Positions 28,866 to 38,362 are shown, counted from the stretch's first letter. The stretch is DNA of 51,765 nucleotides from SKVR01 sp037441525 (GCA_037441525.1 JBBISA010000027.1:1-51765); one strand, 5' to 3'. The notes: generated by a model not told the origin, from the sequence alone. Numbers and translations: made by a program.

Positions 28866-29249
28866 TTAAATTTTATCCACTGGAATTAATTTATAATCAA
28901 GATCCATTTCCATAAATAGTCTTTCACCACTATCGAGGCTATCTTCATCATCTTCGGTGTAATACCAGTTGATACGTACTTGTTTGCCTCGTTGGCCAAA
29001 CTTTTCCATTAGTTCAAGAATATTCAGAAACGATTTTGAAGTACTTGTATTAAAATAGTAAATATAGAAATTTATTGTTAGGCTTTTATTATCCTGCTCA
29101 AAAAAATCGTTTATCCATTTGGATAATGGCAGATAAAACTCATTTGCATTTTCAGGATAGCTGGAACCATAAATTTTTATTTCCCCTTTTTCCAAATCAC
29201 TCGTTATTTCCGGAGTGTATTTGGTTGCTTCAATATTTAGATTTTCCAT
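28866..29249 (-). CDS. SiaC-like regulatory phosphoprotein (DUF1987)
   Basis: A 127-residue cytoplasmic protein of the SiaC/DUF1987 group. The N-terminus IEATKYTPEITSDLEKGEI and the core YYFNTSTSKSFLNILELME match the family. In Pseudomonas SiaC is phosphorylated by SiaB on a threonine in this region, and its unphosphorylated form activates the cyclase SiaD. Here the serine/threonine run NTSTS is the likely phosphosite. It lies 9 bases downstream of the SiaB-like gene, supporting a partner-switch pair. Confidence 0.85.
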   Translation of the reverse strand: MENLNIEATKYTPEITSDLEKGEIKIYGSSYPENANEFYLPLSKWINDFFEQDNKSLTINFYIYYFNTSTSKSFLNILELMEKFGQRGKQVRINWYYTEDDEDSLDSGERLFMEMDLDYKLIPVDKI

Positions 29250-29258
29250 GTCTGTAGA

Positions 29259-29858
29259 TTATTCAATTATAAAGTTTGTGCTCAAATAGAATAGATTAAG
29301 GTGCTCCTGTATGGGTTCAAACTTAAATCTAATGGGTTTTCCGGTTCTTCGAATCATATCAATAAAACCCAATCCGGCACCCTTACTATCTCCTTCCACC
29401 AATTGTCTTCTGCGCGAAAGGTAAATGTCCTTTATCTCTTCGGGTGATAATTGATTGACAGAATTAATTCTGTTTTCGATTAATACCCGTTGTGTATTGG
29501 TAACCGGGTTGGCAGTTATAATATGATAACCCGTTGCATATGCCAACACAAATGCAGCGCCTTTACCAACCGATTTTCCATTGAACTCAGATTTTGAATA
29601 ACTATAATGCAATACATTCTGAGTCATTTCAATGAAAATTGCAAATACCTTATTTACAACACTCAACGGGTGTGATTGATGTAATTCACTTCGGAGAGCT
29701 TCTCCAAGGCCCACAACTGCATCCTGAGTCATTACCCCATTGAAGGCAATAATGGTATCACTGTTAAGACCTGAAACAAAATCCGAATCAAGAAGTTCTC
29801 TTGTTGTTTTCTGCATTACTTCAAAATATGATGTTATATGTGGATTATTTCCTTTCAA
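29259..29858 (-). CDS. SiaB-like protein kinase (DUF6272)
   Basis: A 199-residue protein of the SiaB type with a GHKL-like ATP-binding fold. The N-box-like segment is IFIEMTQNVLHYS (about 71-83) and a glycine-rich end, GDSKGAGLGFIDMIRRTG, follows. SiaB phosphorylates SiaC in Pseudomonas. Here it is the first gene of a four-gene operon with the SiaC-like protein, a coiled-coil protein and a histidine kinase. The phosphatase SiaA and the cyclase SiaD are not in the neighbourhood. A TAAATTTG promoter box lies just upstream. Confidence 0.83.
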   Translation of the reverse strand: MKGNNPHITSYFEVMQKTTRELLDSDFVSGLNSDTIIAFNGVMTQDAVVGLGEALRSELHQSHPLSVVNKVFAIFIEMTQNVLHYSYSKSEFNGKSVGKGAAFVLAYATGYHIITANPVTNTQRVLIENRINSVNQLSPEEIKDIYLSRRRQLVEGDSKGAGLGFIDMIRRTGKPIRFKFEPIQEHLNLFYLSTNFIIE

Positions 29859-29869
29859 TTCGGGCTGAG

Positions 29870-29877
29870 CAAATTTA
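29870..29877 (-). promoter_or_regulatory. -7 promoter element of the siaB-like operon
   Basis: On the minus strand TAAATTTG fits TAnnTTTG and lies 11 bases before the SiaB-like start codon, so the leader would be very short. No clear TTTG box is found upstream. Confidence 0.35.
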
Positions 29878-29935
29878 TATTAAATTTTGATTAAATTAGG
29901 TTGTAAATACAATTATAATCTCTAAACTTCATAAT

Positions 29936-30580
29936 TTATGCTTTTTTACCTAGCATTGGAACAAACCTGAAATGACCAAATTCCTGTTTCTCAATTTCAA
30001 AATCATTATGCTTGATAAACCTGGTCATTATTTGATTAGAACCACCCCCTAAGGGAATAACAAGGAATCCGCCTGATTTTAGTTGCTCAAGCAATGCAAC
30101 CGGTAATTCCGGAGCTCCGGCTGTTACAATTATTTTGTCAAAGGGCGCAAACGCTGGTAATCCTTTATAACCATCTCCGTAAAAAAGTTTTGGCAAATAT
30201 CCCATTTTTTCGAGCAACTCTTTTGCTTTAACGTATAGAGGTTTATGCCTTTCAATACTAAAAACTTTTGCTCCCAATTCCATAAGCACACAGGCCTGAT
30301 AACCACTTCCGGTACCTATCTCCAATATTTTGTCATCCTTTGCAATTTCCAGCAATTCAGTCTGAAACGCAACGGTGTAGGGTTGGCTTATGGTCTGCCC
30401 AAGTCCGATTGGGAAGGGTTTATCCTGATAAGCTATCTCGGTAAAAGTTGAATCAAGAAAAAAATGGCGGGGTATTTTTTCAATGGCCTTCAATACTCTT
30501 TCATCTTTAATACCTTTTATCTTGATACTTTCGGCCAGTTTGTGCCGCATTCCCTTATGTCGGTATGAATCAACCAGCAT
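29936..30580 (-). CDS. pcm: protein-L-isoaspartate O-methyltransferase
   Basis: Repairs isoaspartyl residues in damaged proteins using S-adenosylmethionine. The protein is 214 residues, the normal length. The family region GLGQTISQPYTVAFQTELL is followed by SAM motif I, ILEIGTGSGYQACVL, then FYGDGYKGLPAFAPFDKIIVTAGAPELP and LVIPLGG. It is a cytoplasmic single-domain enzyme. It sits 77 bases upstream of the SiaB-like operon and divergent from the oxidoreductase gene. Confidence 0.95.
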   Translation of the reverse strand: MLVDSYRHKGMRHKLAESIKIKGIKDERVLKAIEKIPRHFFLDSTFTEIAYQDKPFPIGLGQTISQPYTVAFQTELLEIAKDDKILEIGTGSGYQACVLMELGAKVFSIERHKPLYVKAKELLEKMGYLPKLFYGDGYKGLPAFAPFDKIIVTAGAPELPVALLEQLKSGGFLVIPLGGGSNQIMTRFIKHNDFEIEKQEFGHFRFVPMLGKKA

Positions 30581-30800
30581 CTAAACCTTTTTTAAGCTAT
30601 CTTAAATAATTTCAAACAAAAAAATAAAGAACTCTTTGAACAATAAAATTCTATTTTTGCAGCAAAATTAATCAACATCAAGCATACTTTCACCATATCT
30701 TAATTCGGTAGACTTATTTAATAATTTGCAAAACAACTAAAAAAATCACAATTATTTTAATTTTATTTGAATAATTATTTAAGAAAAAAACAAATTATCG

Positions 30801-31802
30801 ATGTCGTTTAAAAAAAGTAATTCATCATCCAACACTATAGGGGTATTAGGGGCTGGGCATCTTGGAAAAATTCATATTAAATGCATACTCGAGTCGGGAA
30901 AATTTAATCTTATAGGATTTTACGATCCTGATTTTCAAATTGCACAGGAAGTCGCATCAAAATTTGGTATAAAAAAATTTAGTTCACAGGAAGAACTTAT
31001 AAACAATTGTGATATAGTAGATATTGTAACTCCTACCATATCACACTACGTTTGCGCCTGTAAAGCACTGAAAAAGTTCAGGCATGTTTTTATTGAAAAA
31101 CCTCTTACCACCACTCTTGAAGAAGCAAGGGGTCTGATTAACCTGGCCAAAGAGGCCGGGGTGAAGGTGCAGGTGGGGCATGTTGAAAGATTCAATCCGG
31201 CATTTATAAGTTCATTGCACCACATTAATAACCCTATGTTTATAGAAGCTCACCGTCTAAGTCAGTTTAACCCCAGAGGAAATGATGTGCCGGTTATACT
31301 TGATTTAATGATTCATGATATCGACATAATTTTAAGTGTTATCAAATCGCCTGTAAAAAAGATAAATGCAAGTGGAGTTGCTGTTGTTACCGATACTCCC
31401 GATATTGCCAATGCACGCATTGAGTTTAACAATGGTTGCGTTGCAAATCTAACTGCCAGTCGAATTTCAATGAAAAACATGCGAAAATGCAGGTTTTTCC
31501 AAAAAGATAAATACATAGCAGTTGATTTTTTGAAAAAAGAAACTGAAATTATAAAAATGCAACAAGCATCGGCAAACCCGGGCCCATTTGCTCTGCTAAT
31601 AAACCTTGGCGAGGGAAAAGGTCAAAAAGAAATATTTATTGAAAAACCAGAAATTAAAGAAACCAATGCCATTAAACATGAATTAGAAACCTTTCTTGAC
31701 TCGATTCAAAATAATACCGAACCGCTTGTTACTATCGAAGATGGGTTCAATTCACTGGAGCTTGCTTACAAAATAATGGATAAAATTGATCAAAATCTTT
31801 AA
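30801..31802 (+). CDS. Gfo/Idh/MocA-family NAD(P)-dependent oxidoreductase
   Basis: A 333-residue dehydrogenase. The Rossmann motif GVLGAGHLGKIH is at about 14-25, the catalytic-lysine motif EKPLTT near 100, and the C-terminal GFO/IDH domain follows (VGHVERFNPAFI, LDLMIHDIDIILSVI). Family members oxidise or reduce sugars and sugar nucleotides. The HDIDI motif is shared with the UDP-GlcNAc-type and lipid-A-precursor-related members, but the substrate cannot be assigned. The next gene on this strand is an undecaprenyl-phosphate sugar transferase, which would fit glycan work. Confidence 0.88.
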   Translation: MSFKKSNSSSNTIGVLGAGHLGKIHIKCILESGKFNLIGFYDPDFQIAQEVASKFGIKKFSSQEELINNCDIVDIVTPTISHYVCACKALKKFRHVFIEKPLTTTLEEARGLINLAKEAGVKVQVGHVERFNPAFISSLHHINNPMFIEAHRLSQFNPRGNDVPVILDLMIHDIDIILSVIKSPVKKINASGVAVVTDTPDIANARIEFNNGCVANLTASRISMKNMRKCRFFQKDKYIAVDFLKKETEIIKMQQASANPGPFALLINLGEGKGQKEIFIEKPEIKETNAIKHELETFLDSIQNNTEPLVTIEDGFNSLELAYKIMDKIDQNL

Positions 31803-32108
31803 ATGCCTAACCTACAGGTATTAGCGACCAATCGGAAATGAAAAATTGTAAACCTCCATTTTCGTGCAAAGTTGTAAGCTTCAAATCAGTTATATCAATT
31901 CCCTTTTTTAAGTTTTGAGTTTTGCCTGGTAACAATAATGATACTTGAACACCAATTAGCAAAAAAAATTATGGAAAAGTGAATTTTCCTATAATTTATG
32001 CTGCAATTTTTCGTTACAAACTAATGAGTTTAGGCCACAAACAAATGGAAATATGATTTTTTCACATTCTAATACACATTAAATCAGGTAATAACAAACA
32101 GAAAAAGT
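31803..32108. other. 306-base intergenic stretch
   Basis: AT-rich sequence between the oxidoreductase and sugar transferase genes. I find no ORF, stable hairpin or convincing TTTG/TAnnTTTG promoter pair. Confidence 0.4.
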
Positions 32109-33533
32109 GTGAATAAAAAACTACAAAGGATCCAGGTTATCAAATATTTAATCGCAGATTTCTTTTCCGCTTTTTTTTCCTGGTTCTTATTTATTGCTTA
32201 TCGCAAACATGCCAATAATGGCGGAATCAGTTCGATTACATCGGAGATTTTCATCGATGAGAATCTCCTGTTAGGCATGTTCATCATTCCAGTTTTCTGG
32301 CTTTTACTCTACACTCTGAGCGGAATCTATAAAAAAGTATTGCGACGGTCAAGATTGAATGAATTCGGACAAACTGCATTGATCACTCTAATTGGGGTAT
32401 TAATTATATTCTTTGCGGTTCTTTTGGGCGATGAGGTTAAAACCAATGAAGAATACTACAGGTCTTTCGGCATACTGCTTTTGTTTCACTTATCATTTAC
32501 ATCGGTATTTCGGTTTATAATATCATCAATAACCAGCCATAAGATACACAACCGAATTATTGGCTTTAACACAATTATAGTAGGCAGCCAGAAGGAAGCA
32601 GTGAATATTTATATGGAAATGGAGTCACAAAAGAAATCATCGGGCAATAGATTTATAGGGTTTGTAAATGTTAATCTTTATGATACTTATTTAATTCAGG
32701 CTCATTTGCCCCGACTTGGTTGGTTTAAAGATTTGAAATCCATTATTGAGCAACACCAGGTTGAAGATGTAATAATTGCCTTAGAGGCAAGGGAGCACAA
32801 GAATATCGGAACTATATTAGCCGAATTATACCAGACCAATGCTTTCATTAAAATTATTCCGGATATGCACCATATATTTTTAGGGTCAGTAAAAATGACT
32901 TCAATTTTTGACGCCCCGCTTATACAAATCCAACAAGGATTAATGCCTGCATGGCAATTATACATAAAACGGTTTATTGATGTGGGTGTATCAATTTTGG
33001 CTCTTATTCTTCTAATGCCAGTTTACATTTTCTCAGCACTTGGCATCAGATTATCATCGAAAGGGCCAATTTTTTACAGCCATGAAAGAATCGGCATCCA
33101 TGGAAAACCCTTCAAAATGCACAAATTCAGATCGATGTATGTGGATGCTGAAAAAAATGGGCCTCAATTAAGCTGTGAAAACGATCCGAGAATTACCCCC
33201 TTTGGCCGATTGATGCGCAAGGTTAGGTTAGATGAAATTCCTCAATTTTACAATGTTTTGATAGGAAACATGTCGTTGGTTGGCCCCCGGCCTGAAAGGC
33301 AATATTATATTGACCTGATTGTGCAAAAAGCACCTCACTACCGCCTTTTACAAAAAATTAAGCCGGGGATTACCTCGTGGGGGCAGGTTAAATATGGATA
33401 TGCTGAAAATGTACCTGAAATGATTGAACGCCTTAAATATGACCTGCTTTATCTTGAAAACATGTCGCTGGCTGTAGATTTCAAGATTCTTATCTATACT
33501 ATTCTTATTATATTGCAGGGAAGAGGAAAGTAA
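32109..33533 (+). CDS. undecaprenyl-phosphate sugar phosphotransferase (WcaJ/WbaP type)
   Basis: A 474-residue inner-membrane protein that starts polysaccharide or O-antigen synthesis by moving a sugar-phosphate to undecaprenyl phosphate. Four TM helices lie in the N-terminal 150 residues. A CoA-binding-like domain follows (INIYMEMESQ region), then a fifth hydrophobic segment (DVGVSILALILLMPVYIFSA). The catalytic bacterial sugar transferase domain closes it (GKPFKMHKFRSM, RLDEIPQFYNVLIGNMSLVGP, PGITSWGQV). The start is GTG at 32109. No other glycan gene is adjacent downstream. Confidence 0.93.
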   Translation: MNKKLQRIQVIKYLIADFFSAFFSWFLFIAYRKHANNGGISSITSEIFIDENLLLGMFIIPVFWLLLYTLSGIYKKVLRRSRLNEFGQTALITLIGVLIIFFAVLLGDEVKTNEEYYRSFGILLLFHLSFTSVFRFIISSITSHKIHNRIIGFNTIIVGSQKEAVNIYMEMESQKKSSGNRFIGFVNVNLYDTYLIQAHLPRLGWFKDLKSIIEQHQVEDVIIALEAREHKNIGTILAELYQTNAFIKIIPDMHHIFLGSVKMTSIFDAPLIQIQQGLMPAWQLYIKRFIDVGVSILALILLMPVYIFSALGIRLSSKGPIFYSHERIGIHGKPFKMHKFRSMYVDAEKNGPQLSCENDPRITPFGRLMRKVRLDEIPQFYNVLIGNMSLVGPRPERQYYIDLIVQKAPHYRLLQKIKPGITSWGQVKYGYAENVPEMIERLKYDLLYLENMSLAVDFKILIYTILIILQGRGK

Positions 33534-33543
33534 AAAGAAGTTT

Positions 33544-34152
33544 TCAGATTACTCCCAGTTCTATTAACTGAATAATCTCTTCAATCAAATAATCTTCACC
33601 ATTTGGGTCATATTTGGTTTTCAGGTTATATCCAAAAATCCTTCCGAATGATTGCCAGAATAGGGCAGTTACGGTGCCCCTGAAATCTTTTAAAACATCA
33701 TAGGAGGAATGTCTGGTTTCACGGTCGATGAGCTTGATAAGGATATGGCCCTGGGTAATGGTAAGTTTGCGGAGTTCGCCTTCAAATTCCTTCTTTATTT
33801 CTTGTTCAATTCGCCGTGTTATCTGCCTTTTTTGAGATTCAGAAGGGATTCCCTGGAGTAGCTTCGAATATTCATGAAATTTAATACCTGCAAGTTTTGC
33901 ATAAGGATAAACCTTTTTTACGTTTCTTACCAATCTTGTATACCTGATCTCTTCGGCGCGACTATTGAATATTCGAGGGGCAAAATATTTAACAGTAGGT
34001 AATTCGATATATGGTATTGTATCTTGCTGATATACAACTGCTTTTCTGGTAAAACCAGGATATTCCTGCGCATAACCTAATTGATGCATTGACAAAACAA
34101 TGATACTGCAAAGAATAAATCCTTTTGTCCAATTTAACTTAAGTGCTGGCAT
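33544..34152 (-). CDS. DUF4294 family exported protein
   Basis: A 202-residue protein with a signal peptide (ILCSIIVLSMHQLGYAQ). The body matches the DUF4294 pattern found throughout Bacteroidota, including RYTRLVRNVKKVYPYAKLA, TRRIEQEIKKEFEGELRKLT and LIDRETRHSSYDVLKDFRG. The function is unknown, and envelope location is inferred from the signal. It lies 10 bases from the convergent sugar transferase gene and after the clpX terminator. Confidence 0.8.
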   Translation of the reverse strand: MPALKLNWTKGFILCSIIVLSMHQLGYAQEYPGFTRKAVVYQQDTIPYIELPTVKYFAPRIFNSRAEEIRYTRLVRNVKKVYPYAKLAGIKFHEYSKLLQGIPSESQKRQITRRIEQEIKKEFEGELRKLTITQGHILIKLIDRETRHSSYDVLKDFRGTVTALFWQSFGRIFGYNLKTKYDPNGEDYLIEEIIQLIELGVI

Positions 34153-34212
34153 TTTTAGTATAAATCAGAATTAAAACGTAAAACCAACCTTTTTGTTAAC
34201 AACAAATGCACC

Positions 34213-34241
34213 AAAAAAAATGCACCCCATAATGGGATGCA
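34213..34241 (-). terminator. rho-independent terminator of the tig-clpP-clpX operon
   Basis: On the minus strand TGCATCCCAT and ATGGGGTGCA form a near-perfect hairpin (34221-34241), followed by a run of eight T (34213-34220). It lies 34 bases after the clpX stop. Confidence 0.85.
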
Positions 34242-34274
34242 TAAAATTAGTCAAATATTCGGTTAAAATTATTC

Positions 34275-35525
34275 TCAGGCAACTTTCAAACGCCCAATAT
34301 TCGTCTTATTTAACTGATTCTGAGCATACTCAAGTGTAATTTTGAGTTTCTTGCCAGTATCCCCAGAAGGGGCATCAAACATTGCTTCGAGCATAATTAT
34401 TTCACAGATAGATCTCAACCCACGAGCTCCCAATCTGAATTCAATGGCCTTATCAACGATAAACTCATAAACATTATCATCAATTTTCATTTCTATATCA
34501 TCCATTTCAAACAACCTTACATATTGTTTGATAAGAGCATTGCGCGGTTCTGTAAGAATTTTTCTGAGTGCGCTTCTGTCGAGTGGATTAAGGTAAGATA
34601 ATACAGGTAACCTTCCTACCAATTCGGGTATGAGGCCAAAACTTTTAAGGTCTTGTGGTGCTATATATTGAAGCATATTTTCGCGGTCAATTATCTGTTG
34701 ATCTTTACCAATATTATAGCCGATGGCATTGGTTTGAAGGCGTGCTGATATTCTTTTTTCAATGCCATCAAATGCTCCGCCGCAGATAAAAAGTATGTTT
34801 TGGGTGTTTATCTGGATCATTTTCTGCTCAGGATGTTTTCTTCCACCCTGGGGTGGTACGTTTACAACTGATCCCTCCAGAATTTTGAGCAACGCCTGCT
34901 GAACACCCTCGCCTGAGACATCGCGGGTAATAGATGGATTATCGCTCTTGCGGGCAATTTTGTCAACTTCATCGATAAACACTATTCCTTTTTCGGCTGC
35001 AGCAACATCATAATCGGCTACCTGAAGAAGTCTTGATAAAATACTTTCCACATCTTCCCCAACATAACCAGCTTCTGTAAGCACTGTTGCATCGGCAATG
35101 CAGAATGGTACATGAAGCATTTTGGCAATGGTACGTGCCATTAAGGTTTTGCCAGTACCCGTTTCTCCCACCAGAATAATGTTTGATTTTTCAATTTCAA
35201 CATCATCATTGTCATTAACCGCTTTAGATGATTGCTGGGCTTTGCCGATTCTTTTATAATGATTGTAAACCGCTACTGAAAGTACCATTTTTGCTTCATC
35301 CTGCCCAATAACGTACTGATCGAGATGAGCTTTAATTTCGGAAGGTTTCAGCAACTTAAAAGATGGAATTGAATCCTTCTTTTTTGCTTTTAGTTCTTCG
35401 TTTACAATAATCTGAGCCTGATCAACACATCTATCGCAGATATGCGCATTTATGCCAGAAATGAGCATATCTACATTTCTGCCTTCACGACCACAAAAAG
35501 AGCATTTCCGGGTGTCTTTTGACAT
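34275..35525 (-). CDS. clpX: ClpX unfoldase subunit of the ClpXP protease
   Basis: The ATP-dependent unfoldase that feeds tagged proteins to ClpP. It is 416 residues. The N-terminal zinc finger uses C8, C11, C30 and C33. Walker A is GETGTGKT and Walker B is GIVFIDEVDKIARK. The pore loop GYVGEDV and the IGF-type ClpP-binding loop region (here IGYNIGKDQ, near 270) are followed by the sensor-2 arginine segment GARGLRSI. It is the third gene of tig-clpP-clpX, 42 bases after clpP, with a clear terminator downstream. Confidence 0.97.
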   Translation of the reverse strand: MSKDTRKCSFCGREGRNVDMLISGINAHICDRCVDQAQIIVNEELKAKKKDSIPSFKLLKPSEIKAHLDQYVIGQDEAKMVLSVAVYNHYKRIGKAQQSSKAVNDNDDVEIEKSNIILVGETGTGKTLMARTIAKMLHVPFCIADATVLTEAGYVGEDVESILSRLLQVADYDVAAAEKGIVFIDEVDKIARKSDNPSITRDVSGEGVQQALLKILEGSVVNVPPQGGRKHPEQKMIQINTQNILFICGGAFDGIEKRISARLQTNAIGYNIGKDQQIIDRENMLQYIAPQDLKSFGLIPELVGRLPVLSYLNPLDRSALRKILTEPRNALIKQYVRLFEMDDIEMKIDDNVYEFIVDKAIEFRLGARGLRSICEIIMLEAMFDAPSGDTGKKLKITLEYAQNQLNKTNIGRLKVA

Positions 35526-35567
35526 ATTAAATCTATTTTACTATATGGTACTGGCCCTTATAAGGTA

Positions 35568-36251
35568 TTATATGGTCTTTTTGGAAGAGGTAAGCACTTC
35601 GTCAATCATGCCATATTCCTGAGCTTCCTGGGCCGTCATCCAGTAATCGCGGTCAGAATCTTTCCAGATTTTCTCATAATCCTGTTTGGAATGTTTGGCA
35701 ATTACTTCATAAAGCTCCTTTTTTAGCTTAAGAATTTCACGGGCAGTTATTTCAATATCACTGGCCTGCCCTTCAGCTCCACCCATGGGCTGATGAATAA
35801 GAATACGGGAATGTTTTAATGCTGTTCTTTTTCCTTCCTGACCTGCACATAATAGCACTGCGCCCATCGATGCAGCAATACCGGTACATATAGTCGCAAC
35901 ATCAGGGGCAATATATTGCATGGTGTCATATATTCCCAAGCCGGCATATACAGACCCTCCTGGGGTATTTAAGTAAATCTGGATGTCTTTTCTTGAATCA
36001 ACGGACTCAAGAAAAAGCAACTGGGCTTGAATAATATTAGCAACATAATCATTGATGGGTACACCAAGAAAAATAATTCTGTCCATCATCAGCCGGCTGA
36101 ACACATCCATAGTGGCCACATTCAATTGCCTTTCCTCAATGATGGTAGGACTAATATAGTTTCCGTATACTGATGTATACTTATGCAGTGTAAGGCTGTT
36201 GATGCCCAAATGCCTGGTGGCATACTTCTGAAATTCGTCTTTTGGTATCAT
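35568..36251 (-). CDS. clpP: ClpP serine protease subunit
   Basis: Tetradecameric ATP-dependent protease core. I start at ATG 36251 (MIPKDEFQKYATRH), giving 227 residues. The longer frame would run 90 bases into tig and matches no ClpP N-terminus. The catalytic triad is S128 in GIAASMGA, H153 in ILIHQPMGG, and the aspartate in KDSDRDYWM near 205. The gene lies 10 bases after the tig stop and 42 before clpX, the classic order. Confidence 0.96.
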   Translation of the reverse strand: MIPKDEFQKYATRHLGINSLTLHKYTSVYGNYISPTIIEERQLNVATMDVFSRLMMDRIIFLGVPINDYVANIIQAQLLFLESVDSRKDIQIYLNTPGGSVYAGLGIYDTMQYIAPDVATICTGIAASMGAVLLCAGQEGKRTALKHSRILIHQPMGGAEGQASDIEITAREILKLKKELYEVIAKHSKQDYEKIWKDSDRDYWMTAQEAQEYGMIDEVLTSSKKTI

Positions 36252-36261
36252 AGTTAATTTT

Positions 36262-37656
36262 TTATTCCTGAGTTGGGTTGTTATTCTTATACTTTTCCTT
36301 GATTTCTTCAAGAAACTCTTCAAAGGTAACTTCCTTTTCAACCAGGTTCAACTTTTCTTTAAGCAACTTTAAGACTTTCTCGTCAAAAAGTTGGTCATAA
36401 ACCTTTTTTAGCTCGTCTTTATTGCCGGTGATTCTTTTTACGAAGCTATCCAGGAGTTCATCGCCAGGATTATCCTGTCCGTATTGCTTTAATTGCATGC
36501 GCATATAGTTGCGCAGGTAATCATTTACTTCGGTATGACTAACATCAAGGCCGTACTCTTTGATCAAATAGTTTTCAATAAGCTGCCATTTAAATGAGTC
36601 GCCATAAGATGTAAACTCCTTTTCTACCTGTTCGGGTGTGATTTCCTTATTTTCCCTGTTTGACTCTATGAGCCACCTTTTCAGAAATTCCTCAGGCAAC
36701 TTCAGGTTGGCTTTGGTTAATATAACTTTAATTGCTTCATTTCTGAAATTGCGGTCGACTTCGGCCTGATACTGTTTGCCAATTTGCTCAGATATATATT
36801 GCCTGAAGCTCTTTTCATCCTTTATTTCAGTATCCGGGGCCACTTTTGAAAACAGCTCTTCATTAAGTTCGGCAGGTTCGCGACGCGATATACTTTCGAT
36901 GGTAAACCTGTAATCTTTGCCATAGTTTGCCAGCTCCTCCTTCTTGATTCCGAGCATGCTTGCCATTTCAGTTTCATTCTCAACTGCCTTTAGCAGGTCA
37001 ATAACAACAGATTCACCAACTTTTTTTCCTGAAAGGGCTTGCTTGATTTCTACGTCTTTGAGAAACTGAACGTAGATATTGGTTTTGTTTTTCAAACCAC
37101 CTTCAAGACCGGTTAGGTTTCCGTCAAGTTCCGCAAGCTCTCCGGCCAGTACATCTTCCTCTGCCGAAATTTCGGGGTAGATAAACAGACCGTTTCTTTT
37201 TCTAATGTCTTCAATGGTATCATCAACTACCTTCTCATCAACCTTTATCTTATGGTAATCTACACTGATCGCATCATTTAATTTGATGGCAATTTCAGGT
37301 GAAAGGCCAATTTCGTAATAGAATTCAAATTCAGTTTCCTTATCCCAGTCAATTTCTTTGGTTTTTTCATTATCGGGAAGTGGGTTTCCCAAAATATTGA
37401 GGTTGTTCTCCTTTATGTAATCGTACATGCCATCAACCAGTACCTTGTTTACCTCTTCTACCAGTACGCTTCTTCCATACATTTTCTTTACCATACCCAT
37501 GGGTACTTTACCAGGTCTGAAACCTGGCATCTGTGCCTTTTTCTGCAGGTCCTTTATTGCTTTTTCAACCTTTGACTGGTAATCATCGGGTGTTAGATTA
37601 ATTTTAATGTTCGCGGTCAATTCGCCTGTTTTCTCCTGGACAATATTCATGTTCAA
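36262..37656 (-). CDS. tig: trigger factor
   Basis: Ribosome-bound chaperone that meets nascent chains. It is 464 residues. The N-terminal ribosome-binding domain contains the family signature MPGFRPGKVPMGMVKKMYG. A central region (about 150-240) corresponds to the PPIase-like domain but is divergent, with short GELAELDGNLTG-type strands. The C-terminal chaperone arms (LPEEFLKRWLI) are long and helical, as is common in Bacteroidota. It is the first gene of tig-clpP-clpX. Confidence 0.93.
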   Translation of the reverse strand: MNMNIVQEKTGELTANIKINLTPDDYQSKVEKAIKDLQKKAQMPGFRPGKVPMGMVKKMYGRSVLVEEVNKVLVDGMYDYIKENNLNILGNPLPDNEKTKEIDWDKETEFEFYYEIGLSPEIAIKLNDAISVDYHKIKVDEKVVDDTIEDIRKRNGLFIYPEISAEEDVLAGELAELDGNLTGLEGGLKNKTNIYVQFLKDVEIKQALSGKKVGESVVIDLLKAVENETEMASMLGIKKEELANYGKDYRFTIESISRREPAELNEELFSKVAPDTEIKDEKSFRQYISEQIGKQYQAEVDRNFRNEAIKVILTKANLKLPEEFLKRWLIESNRENKEITPEQVEKEFTSYGDSFKWQLIENYLIKEYGLDVSHTEVNDYLRNYMRMQLKQYGQDNPGDELLDSFVKRITGNKDELKKVYDQLFDEKVLKLLKEKLNLVEKEVTFEEFLEEIKEKYKNNNPTQE

Positions 37657-37742
37657 TGATTTTTATTTTTCACTGTGATTTTGATAAGGAATCAATCAGT
37701 GAGCGTTTAGGGTTAATGAATTGAAGTTTTAATATTAACCAA

Positions 37743-37787
37743 TAAAAAATACCCCGCCAGATTTAATGGTATAATTATCTTACGGGG
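37743..37787 (-). terminator. probable terminator after the coiled-coil regulator gene
   Basis: On the minus strand CCCCG (37783-37787) pairs with CGGGG (37752-37756), extended by AGAT/ATCT. A TATTTTTTATT tract follows (37740-37750). It lies 116 bases past the regulator stop and insulates tig. The loop is long. Confidence 0.45.
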
Positions 37788-37902
37788 CAAATTTTCATAG
37801 GTGATCATTGTGCGGATGAAGGGAATCCACCACCCACTTTTATTGTGTTGATTTTGCGCCTGTTATATTTTGTCTCTTTTGTCTTTTCAGCCTGTTTTTG
37901 TC

Positions 37903-38286
37903 TCATAATTTCTTACGAAGCATTTCAATCTCATTCTTTAGCGCCTGCTTCTGTTCTTCAAGAGAATTGATCTGACCTTTTAGATACTTTACCTCCTCGT
38001 TTCGCATTTCAAGCAAAGTGCTTATATTTTCCTCATGTTTTAATAGGTAGCGTTGCATTTCTGGTTCTGCTATCCTGATACGGTAATTTTCATCACTGCT
38101 GAAATAATCACACGGATGTTTCCCTATGATGCTGCAGATCTTTATCAGGTTATGAACCCACATTTGTTTTACTGCAATCTGCCGACGTAAACCTGAGTCA
38201 GTCATATTGATTTCTTTCACTATTTCGATCACTTTTCCGTGCTTTTTTATGTCGGAATACAGTTCTTTATAATCAAATTCCACCAT
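37903..38286 (-). CDS. small coiled-coil regulator, divergent to the island
   Basis: A 127-residue protein. Residues 1-60 are helical and contain a helix-turn-helix-like stretch: EIVKEINMTDSGLRRQIAVK, then MWVHNLIKICSIIGKHPCDYF. The HPCDYF piece recalls the end of Cro/C1-type HTH domains. Residues 75-127 form a strong coiled coil (EEVKYLKGQINSLEEQKQAL). It is transcribed away from the plus-strand mobile-type genes, with a 161-base shared control region. I infer a repressor-like regulator; the family is not recognised. Confidence 0.65.
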   Translation of the reverse strand: MVEFDYKELYSDIKKHGKVIEIVKEINMTDSGLRRQIAVKQMWVHNLIKICSIIGKHPCDYFSSDENYRIRIAEPEMQRYLLKHEENISTLLEMRNEEVKYLKGQINSLEEQKQALKNEIEMLRKKL

Positions 38287-38362
38287 TTTATTTGCGTTTT
38301 TAGGTTTTAATCTGATTCATTATCAGATAATTAAAAAATATTTTCATTTTTTCGCAATTATA

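Noticed and set aside
36252..36341. Longer clpP start 90 bases upstream
   Set aside because: It would overlap the 3' end of tig and adds a basic tail (MKRKLPLKSFLKK) not found in ClpP proteins; MIPKDEF at 36251 is the normal start.
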